The notes under the pieces were generated by a model, which ran no database searches, was not told the DNA's origin, and saw only the letters and a program-made list of their open reading frames with translations. The translations under genes and the position numbers were made by a program. Of a stretch of 11,520 nt of DNA, positions 6,834 through 11,520 are shown in pieces (within the stretch, counting starts at the first letter, position 1; each line of letters starts with the position of its first letter). The stretch is from Thermoplasmata archaeon. Lineage in GTDB: Archaea; Thermoplasmatota; Thermoplasmata; Thermoplasmatales; Thermoplasmataceae. Location: positions 1-11,520 of the forward strand of contig JAKAAJ010000034.1 in assembly GCA_021802365.1 (NCBI GenBank), given 5' to 3'.

Positions 6834-7706
6834 TCAAAGGCGACCGTCCAGATGAAGGAATGCTTTTAGAACTGAAGAATAGTCTAGGTTTCCCAGCCCA
6901 AGAAGCATGGCTGACCGGTATATGCTGTTGGAAACAGAAGATATTGGCATTGATAAACCTGGCTCCGCAGAAAGGTCCTCAACCCCTCTCATGGACCGGG
7001 TCAGATCCCTTAATGAAGTTCCTGGAAGGAATTCTCCTTTCATTACCGTTTCTTTCTTCAGGCTTAGAATCTCCGAAGAACAGGGGCCCTGGGATATGAT
7101 TTCCATTGACTTCTCCCGTGGGATTCCAAGCCTTTCTGCAGCCACAACGCTTTCAAGAGATGATGCAAGAATGGTTGCTGCAAGCTGATCGGCGATAAGT
7201 TTCATCTTCACAGACCCATGAGGGGATGCTAAAAAATGTTTTTGCGATGAATACGCATCTATTATTTCAGAAACCTTGCCATATGATGCCTGATCCCCTG
7301 AAACAAGTGATGTTATCCGCCTCTCCATTGCCATCTTAACATCCCCTAGCATTGTAGCTTCAATATAGTTAACAGCCGCCTCAGTGCACCTCACTGACAA
7401 TTCTGCCGCCAGAGAGACTGATGTAGTACTAAGGTTCACCACGATGGAATTCGCCCTGATAGTGGACAGGAGGCCTCTCTCACCCATAAAAAAAGAATAG
7501 CATGCGCTGTCGCCGGTGAGGCACACAAAAATGATGTCACATGCATAGGCCAGCCTGTATGGCTCGTCATAAAATTTAATCCTGGGAAAAAGAACAGCTT
7601 TTTCAGAATTTCTGTTATATACGCCTTCAACCTCGAACTTTCGTGAGATGTTTCTTAAGATTGGTATTCCCATCCTTCCAAGGCCGGCAAAACCTATCTT
7701 TGCCAT
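6834..7706 (-). CDS. NAD(P)-binding beta-hydroxyacid dehydrogenase family protein (3-hydroxyisobutyrate dehydrogenase-like), divergent
   Basis: A 290-residue protein with an N-terminal Rossmann domain (IGFAGLGRMGIP, 4-15; VYNRNSEKA, 29-37) and the C-terminal all-helical domain of the 6-phosphogluconate / 3-hydroxyisobutyrate dehydrogenase family (from about 163). Lack of a basic pocket cannot be judged, but N31-R32 after the second strand resembles NADP-preferring members. K169 in GSVKMKLIADQ aligns with the catalytic lysine. Two normally conserved spots differ: the substrate loop, usually D-x-P-V-S-G-G, reads EATMLGDVKMA (116-126), and the Asn-Asn after the lysine is Ala-Asp (172-173). The later K-D pair is R-D (233-234). 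Substrate and even activity are therefore uncertain. It starts 4 bp after the WalJ-like stop, with a GAGG at 7717-7720, and ends 1 bp before the A24 peptidase. The fold is certain; no specific reaction is assigned. Confidence 0.83.
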   Translation of the reverse strand: MAKIGFAGLGRMGIPILRNISRKFEVEGVYNRNSEKAVLFPRIKFYDEPYRLAYACDIIFVCLTGDSACYSFFMGERGLLSTIRANSIVVNLSTTSVSLAAELSVRCTEAAVNYIEATMLGDVKMAMERRITSLVSGDQASYGKVSEIIDAYSSQKHFLASPHGSVKMKLIADQLAATILASSLESVVAAERLGIPREKSMEIISQGPCSSEILSLKKETVMKGEFLPGTSLRDLTRSMRGVEDLSAEPGLSMPISSVSNSIYRSAMLLGLGNLDYSSVLKAFLHLDGRL

Positions 7707-7710
7707 TAAA

Positions 7711-8475
7711 TCACAACCTCTCTATGCTCATAACCGGGGTGCCGGTATCCTGGAATGCACACTGAATAGAGCTGTACAGTACGGACCGGTTGTCGAGATA
7801 GGATCTGACAGTATTGAGCGCCAGTTCCGGGCGATTATTTTCCTGGCTTATGTGTGTCAGTATTATATCAGAATCTTCTTTGGCCATTTTACTGATTGCT
7901 TCAGCTGACTGCTCGTTGGAAAGGTGCCCGGAGTCGCCCATTATTCTTCTTTTTAAAGGAAATGGATAGGATCCGGTTTTTAGCATCTCAAGATCATGGT
8001 TTGCTTCAAAGGCCAGTATATCGCTACCTTTTGACTCCTTCAATAGGTCCGCTGAAACATGGCCAAGATCGGATACAACAGATATTTTTCTGCCTCCACT
8101 CCTTATAACATACGCTACCGGTTCTGATGCATCGTGTGATACGTCCACCGCAGTTACATGAAAATTTCCTATTGCCACTTCCCTTCCAATTCTGTATCCG
8201 GAGTCGAGGCGCATTGCTTCGAGGGTTCCCTTTCTGCTGTAAAGGTCGATATTCCTCCTGTTTATAAGTGATCTTGCCCCCTTGCAATGATCACTGTGTT
8301 CGTGGCTTATGAAAAGGGCAGTTTCATCAAATTTGAGATCAAGTCCGTCGATGAACGATGAATACCTCTTTAGTGAAATTCCGAAATCCAGAACAAGAAG
8401 GGTTGATGAATCCCATATGACTGTACAGTTTCCCTTGCTGCCACTGGAGATCATCCTGAAGAATATGGAATCCAT
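7711..8475 (-). CDS. Metallo-beta-lactamase-fold hydrolase, WalJ/YycJ-like
   Basis: A 254-residue MBL-fold protein. It begins with FFRMISSGSKGNC (5-17), the hallmark N terminus of the YycJ/WalJ family, and has the full metal-ligand set: HEHSDH (58-63), H114 in DVSHDASEP, D136 in VVSDLGH and H208 in LTHISQENNRP. The family-specific segments AFEANHD (155-161), YPFPLKRRI (170-178) and GHLSNEQ (183-189) are present. Bacterial relatives have been described as 5'-3' DNA exonucleases, including a proposed mismatch-repair role, but the role in archaea is not known to me; the similarity supports a dinuclear-metal hydrolase and little more. An in-frame TAA 27 bp upstream of the ATG at 8475 excludes a much longer protein; M8 is a less likely start because the family has a short strand before SGSKGN. 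It lies 41 bp after the glycosyltransferase and 4 bp before the dehydrogenase. Confidence 0.88.
   Translation of the reverse strand: MDSIFFRMISSGSKGNCTVIWDSSTLLVLDFGISLKRYSSFIDGLDLKFDETALFISHEHSDHCKGARSLINRRNIDLYSRKGTLEAMRLDSGYRIGREVAIGNFHVTAVDVSHDASEPVAYVIRSGGRKISVVSDLGHVSADLLKESKGSDILAFEANHDLEMLKTGSYPFPLKRRIMGDSGHLSNEQSAEAISKMAKEDSDIILTHISQENNRPELALNTVRSYLDNRSVLYSSIQCAFQDTGTPVMSIERL
7717..7720 (-). promoter_or_regulatory. Ribosome binding site for the dehydrogenase-like gene
   Basis: GAGG read on the minus strand, 10 nt upstream of the ATG at 7706 and inside the end of the WalJ-like gene (sequence GAGAGGTTGTGA just before the start). It complements the anti-Shine-Dalgarno end of archaeal 16S rRNA and supports translation of an internal operon gene, in contrast with the apparently leaderless starts at 9902 and 1169. 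Confidence 0.5.
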
Positions 8476-8516
8476 AGATGGAAAGATTATGGAAATATCT
8501 TAATGTTGCCATCACT

Positions 8517-9902
8517 TCAGGTTGGCTTGCTGATTACTTCAAACTTCCTCTCATTTCTGAGGAATGCATAAAGGCCCCATACTCCGCCGATAGTTTCCAG
8601 AGGCCCGATTATGAAGAAGAACATCGGCACCATTATCAGTGCCTTCTTCCAGAATGGGGTTTTCTCTCTGGATACCTGATGGTTTATGTGGAGGCCGTTC
8701 CAGTAGAACCATATCCAGAAACTGAATGTGAACGCCCACATAACTCCCATGGGAGGAGTGATGATCTCAAACGTTATCACATGAAGATGCTGCAGAATCA
8801 TCACTCCAAGAATGACATTCTGTGTGATCATGCTGCTCCAGAATAGCACAGAATAGATGAGAAGCAGCCTGTATTTCCATGGTAGTGGGCCGTAAATGCC
8901 AAGATTTGTCAGATCGACAAGCCATCTTCTTCTCTGTTTCAGCATATCCCTTACGCTTGAGGGGGAAGCTCCATAGGTAAATGCAGGAAGGAATGATGAT
9001 TTTCCAGGATATTTGCTGGAAAAACGGAGCCCGAAACAGCTGTCATCAGAAATTGGCCTTGTGCCATTATCCCATCCAATCTCTTTCTCGACGTCACCCC
9101 TCACCAGAAGATTCTCACCATGCAATCCGACCAGAGGAGTTTTTAACAGAGCAGTAAAGAAGTAGAACCTGGTCATGTCATCTGTTGGCCTCATTGAGTC
9201 CGCGAATTTGGCAATGATTGAGTTTGAATTGTCATGAGGAAATGCCAGTACGCCCTGAGCCAGAAGATACTTGTTTCCTTTGAATTTAATGTGTTCTGCT
9301 ATAGCCGCTATGGTATCTGAACCCACAGAGGCATCATCGTCAAGGTGGAACAGCCAGGTATCCTTGCCAATCTCCCCCTTCTCGATGTGATATTCAAGTG
9401 CATACTGCAAAGCCCTGGATTTATTCAGGGATTTCATTTTGGTCTCATACGAGGAAGGCACAACTATCAGGTTTACATTCTTTCCTTCATATCTCCCCCT
9501 GATCTGATCTATACCCTCTGACCAGTCCTCAGTTACAAGATCAACTCTCCAGTTGTCAAGGTTTCTTGGAGCGAATTTAAGGATTGAGTCAACAACCCTG
9601 TAAAGGGCAGGCAGATTTGAAGCCTTGGCTATTGTAGGTATTTCAAAAATGACCTTTCTATCTATCCTACCTGTGAATTTGGAAATTCTCATACTATGGG
9701 AGCTTAGAGCACCTATAAATGAAAGAATTATTATCGGCATCCCGAAAGACCATGAAAGCGTGGCATATATGCTGAAAGGAGTCCATACATTGCTGAAATT
9801 AACTATGGCCAGATAGATAACCGAAAAGAATATGGCAACAAGAACCCAGAGGCTCACCCCAAGCCGTGGACCAAGCTCTCTTTCTCCCGTGTTCCATTTC
9901 AT
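8517..9902 (-). CDS. Membrane-bound family 2 glycosyltransferase, egghead-like
   Basis: A processive-type GT2 enzyme of 461 residues that should transfer a sugar from a nucleotide-sugar donor on the cytoplasmic face of the membrane. Two helices (about 14-36 and 45-67) precede the catalytic domain (about 84-330), and three or four helices follow (about 345-372, 383-403, 418-446). Catalytic-domain signatures are HLDDD (186-190) for the metal and donor phosphate, GLHGENLLVRGDVE (259-272), SDD (285-287) as the likely general-base region and QRRRW (323-327), the QxxRW acceptor motif. The GLHG block and helix layout resemble beta-1,4-mannosyltransferase egghead and its microbial relatives. Sugar and acceptor (glycolipid, exopolysaccharide or glycoprotein) are unknown. 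The ATG at 9902 lacks a ribosome site and has a TATA-like element about 30 bp upstream, so it probably begins a transcript that also carries the MBL, dehydrogenase and peptidase genes. Confidence 0.87.
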   Translation of the reverse strand: MKWNTGERELGPRLGVSLWVLVAIFFSVIYLAIVNFSNVWTPFSIYATLSWSFGMPIIILSFIGALSSHSMRISKFTGRIDRKVIFEIPTIAKASNLPALYRVVDSILKFAPRNLDNWRVDLVTEDWSEGIDQIRGRYEGKNVNLIVVPSSYETKMKSLNKSRALQYALEYHIEKGEIGKDTWLFHLDDDASVGSDTIAAIAEHIKFKGNKYLLAQGVLAFPHDNSNSIIAKFADSMRPTDDMTRFYFFTALLKTPLVGLHGENLLVRGDVEKEIGWDNGTRPISDDSCFGLRFSSKYPGKSSFLPAFTYGASPSSVRDMLKQRRRWLVDLTNLGIYGPLPWKYRLLLIYSVLFWSSMITQNVILGVMILQHLHVITFEIITPPMGVMWAFTFSFWIWFYWNGLHINHQVSREKTPFWKKALIMVPMFFFIIGPLETIGGVWGLYAFLRNERKFEVISKPT

Positions 9903-10000
9903 AATATAAGTGGTTAATGTTTACTTAGATAAAATATCATCTATTGTCTGACATCATGTGAAATTACCTATCATGAAACCGGATATTTACTGGATAAAAT
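9903..10000 (-). promoter_or_regulatory. Promoter region upstream of the glycosyltransferase gene
   Basis: A 98-bp AT-rich gap after the thermopsin stop codon. Read on the minus strand, ATATTTTATCT (9927-9937) lies about 30 bp before the ATG at 9902, which suits an archaeal TATA box driving a leaderless or nearly leaderless mRNA; no Shine-Dalgarno sequence precedes the ATG. The assignment rests on position and composition only. No convincing stem-loop terminator for thermopsin is visible here. Confidence 0.35.
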
Positions 10001-11520
10001 TCATTTCTTTGGAGGTTTTTTCAGAGACCTGTATATTAAAAGGAAAATAACAATACCAAGGGCAATCCCTATGTATGGGGTCAGATCCAGTGGATATATA
10101 ATTCGGTTAAGGCTTATGTTTTCTGTAATAACTGTTCCGTCAGACACTGTGAAATTATAATAGAACTGATAATAGCCTTTCTTAAATGCATGCAGAGAGT
10201 ACTTTCCATTAACAAGGGACACGCTGAAATTATTACCGGAATAGTTCAATGCCTTTCCATTCAGGTATATTGAACTTCCTGACGGATATATTTTCCCCTG
10301 AATGATTGAATATTTCACAAAAGTTTCATTGATTGATGTGTTTTTTCCGTTCACAGTGAAATTCCCGCTTGAACCCGGAGAATAATACTCAGTGCTATTT
10401 ACCACCGTGTAGGAATAGCTTCCATTCGAGAGGGCAAAAGTTAAGTTATCTGTGGTGGCATTTTGATAATACATGTGGTTAACAATAATGCCCCACCTTG
10501 ATCCGTTCGGAAGGTTTAAAGCGTGAAAAGTAACATTAAAGACAACATACCTGAATGACACATTTACGTAAGTTGTTATGCCGTTGACACTGTAATCTCC
10601 TCCGGAGGATTTTATATCATTATTATCCGGACCAGGAATATATGAATATGACCCATTGGGAACATAAATTGTTATCTGGCTGGACGAAGTAGAGTAATTG
10701 CTGCCGTCTGTGTTAACCCACCATTTCACTCCCGGTTCCAAACCCTTCTCTGTAAATATGACCGGATATTCACCTTTATAGATGTGCTCAACTTCTCCCG
10801 GCTTGAGATCAACAGTGAAGATATACTTAACGAGGGAATTGTTAACTATACTGACGGAATAATTTCCCGGGCCTAAAGTAAGATTTGCCTGCCCACCAAT
10901 GAATTTATGCGGCGTTCCGTTTATTTTTATTATACCGCTGTTAAAGGGACTGCTAACTTTAAGGATTGAAATGTTAGTGGAATAATACACGACACCTGTT
11001 GCCTCTGTGCCGTTTACAATTTTCTCATAGATAGTTCCATTGTTGGAATAATAATAGGCCCTTGAAAGTGCATTGGATATGGTTTCAGCGGTATCGAGGC
11101 CATAATTTATGGCATTTGTAATCTCCTGAAAATTGTGCCCATTCCAGAACTGGAGGCTCATTGTCACGTTTGAAAGTTGGTCAGTTGTGCTTGAGCCGCC
11201 CCCAGGACCACCCATTATGAGCTCTGAGTCATAACTGAGCCCTTCTGGGTTGTTAACTTGACCATCAACGACAAAATTACTATCTCTGACAGCACCTGTG
11301 ACAAATTTGAACACCACATTGTCGTAGGTTACCCAACCATAACCATCGTTGTAGCGAAGGACAACCTCCGGAGAACCACTGCTGGTCATAGTGCTGTTTG
11401 ACATAAGTTCAATTTCCGTAGGCTCAGTAAGGTTGACAAAGTTCCCAGGCAGGGACTTGCTGGCAATATCATAATAAAGGGCACCTTCAGATGAGGATAA
11501 TATGCTGCCATTTCCTGATA
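10001..11520 (-). CDS. Thermopsin-family acid protease (peptidase A5), C-terminal part with beta-domain tail and membrane anchor; runs off the right edge
   Basis: Secreted acid endopeptidase, C-terminal 505 residues. The frame stays open beyond the ATG at 11404 to the edge (first full codon at 11518), and the added residues include LYYDIASKSLPGNFVNLTEP, which continues the homology, so the real start is outside. Counting from M at 11404, the thermopsin domain ends with GYGWVTYDNVVF (21-32), SYDSELIMGGPGGGS (57-71) and YGLDTAETISNA (101-112), which match the end of Sulfolobus thermopsin. A PEGA-like domain (147-212), two tandem Ig-like modules (213-286 and 287-365), a second PEGA-like domain (366-434), one transmembrane helix (about 443-458) and a lysine-rich end SLKKPPKK follow. 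About 26 N-x-S/T sequons indicate heavy N-glycosylation. It is thus likely anchored with the protease outside, degrading protein in acid. Family assignment is strong; the signal peptide and the N-terminal half are not visible. Confidence 0.9.
   Translation of the reverse strand, partial: SGNGSILSSSEGALYYDIASKSLPGNFVNLTEPTEIELMSNSTMTSSGSPEVVLRYNDGYGWVTYDNVVFKFVTGAVRDSNFVVDGQVNNPEGLSYDSELIMGGPGGGSSTTDQLSNVTMSLQFWNGHNFQEITNAINYGLDTAETISNALSRAYYYSNNGTIYEKIVNGTEATGVVYYSTNISILKVSSPFNSGIIKINGTPHKFIGGQANLTLGPGNYSVSIVNNSLVKYIFTVDLKPGEVEHIYKGEYPVIFTEKGLEPGVKWWVNTDGSNYSTSSSQITIYVPNGSYSYIPGPDNNDIKSSGGDYSVNGITTYVNVSFRYVVFNVTFHALNLPNGSRWGIIVNHMYYQNATTDNLTFALSNGSYSYTVVNSTEYYSPGSSGNFTVNGKNTSINETFVKYSIIQGKIYPSGSSIYLNGKALNYSGNNFSVSLVNGKYSLHAFKKGYYQFYYNFTVSDGTVITENISLNRIIYPLDLTPYIGIALGIVIFLLIYRSLKKPPKK
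10310..10768 (-). repeat. Tandem pair of beta-sandwich modules in the thermopsin tail
   Basis: Two adjacent, diverged protein repeats of about 75-79 residues. Module A is 10547-10768 and module B is 10310-10546. Shared pattern: GLEPG-x-x-W-x-V in A versus NLPNGSRWGIIV in B; NGSYSY in both (A 250-255, B 327-332, counted from the ATG at 11404); then YSVNG-x-x-T-x-V-N in A versus FTVNG-x-x-T-x-I-N in B, each ending in F-x-Y or F-x-K-Y. Similar GL-P-G-W modules recur in surface proteins of acidophilic archaea. The similarity is at protein level; a DNA repeat is not obvious. Confidence 0.7.

Noticed and set aside
6818..7188. Two overlapping plus-strand open frames opposite the dehydrogenase-like gene
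   Set aside because: Both are antisense to a Rossmann-fold protein with intact motifs, and neither has a promoter or homology visible by eye.
6095..8475. The operon as a defence or toxin system
   Set aside because: The MBL protein matches the widespread WalJ/YycJ family and the other two are ordinary families; no nuclease-regulator pair, mobile element or composition shift supports a defence role.
8478..8846. A 122-codon open frame on the plus strand, antisense to the glycosyltransferase C terminus
   Set aside because: It lies entirely opposite the membrane segments of a clearly coding gene and its translation has no recognisable domain; it is a shadow of the real frame.
9950..9980. Short TCATG / CATGA inverted repeat as a terminator for thermopsin
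   Set aside because: Only five bases pair across a long loop and no T-run follows in the right orientation.
11402..11404. ATG at 11404 as the start of the thermopsin-family gene
   Set aside because: The frame continues open to the window edge and the extra residues extend the thermopsin homology, so this ATG is internal.
1..11520. CRISPR array, tRNA or rRNA gene, insertion sequence
   Set aside because: No spaced direct repeats, cloverleaf-like sequence, transposase or terminal inverted repeats were seen on reading both strands, and almost all the DNA is taken up by protein genes.

Overview
The window looks like part of the chromosome of an acidophilic, heterotrophic archaeon of the Thermoplasmatales type (Thermoplasma, Ferroplasma or Cuniculiplasma relatives). 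The evidence is a membrane-anchored thermopsin (peptidase A5, an acid protease of thermoacidophilic archaea), a homodimer-type diphthamide synthase Dph2, an archaeal-style MiaB/MtaB tRNA methylthiotransferase, a gamma-alpha fused 2-oxoacid:ferredoxin oxidoreductase subunit, and short AT-rich upstream regions without clear Shine-Dalgarno sequences, as expected for leaderless archaeal mRNAs. The genus is an inference; no rRNA or tRNA is present to fix it.

Layout from left to right. Positions 1-1034 (minus) hold the N-terminal 344 residues of a 2-oxoacid:ferredoxin oxidoreductase alpha subunit. A 134-bp AT-rich divergent spacer follows, with candidate promoters and two dyad symmetries. Then come two plus-strand genes, probably one operon: an aspartase/fumarase-superfamily lyase that reads best as aspartate ammonia-lyase (1169-2542), and a tRNA methylthiotransferase (2551-3756). 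The second ends tail to tail in a 4-bp overlap with dph2. From there to the right edge every gene is on the minus strand. In transcription order (right to left) they are: thermopsin (runs off the right edge), an egghead-like family 2 glycosyltransferase, a WalJ/YycJ-like metallo-beta-lactamase-fold protein, a divergent 3-hydroxyisobutyrate-dehydrogenase-family protein, an A24 prepilin-type peptidase, imidazolonepropionase (hutI) and dph2. Gaps inside this series are 98, 41, 4, 1, 46 and 34 bp, so WalJ-like, dehydrogenase and A24 peptidase are the tightest unit.

Themes. Thermopsin, hutI, the aspartase-like lyase and the 2-oxoacid oxidoreductase fit a peptide- and amino-acid-degrading lifestyle: external proteolysis, histidine and aspartate breakdown, then oxidative decarboxylation of 2-oxoacids with ferredoxin. 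The methylthiotransferase (tRNA position 37) and Dph2 (EF-2 histidine) are both iron-sulfur, SAM-using enzymes that tune translation. Thermopsin, the glycosyltransferase and the A24 peptidase all concern the cell surface or membrane.

No mobile element, CRISPR array, tRNA, rRNA or defence system is visible, and no stretch over 300 bp lacks a gene. The region looks like ordinary chromosome. Its more interesting points are the modular thermopsin tail, the atypical dehydrogenase coupled to an orphan A24 peptidase, and the divergent regulatory spacer.
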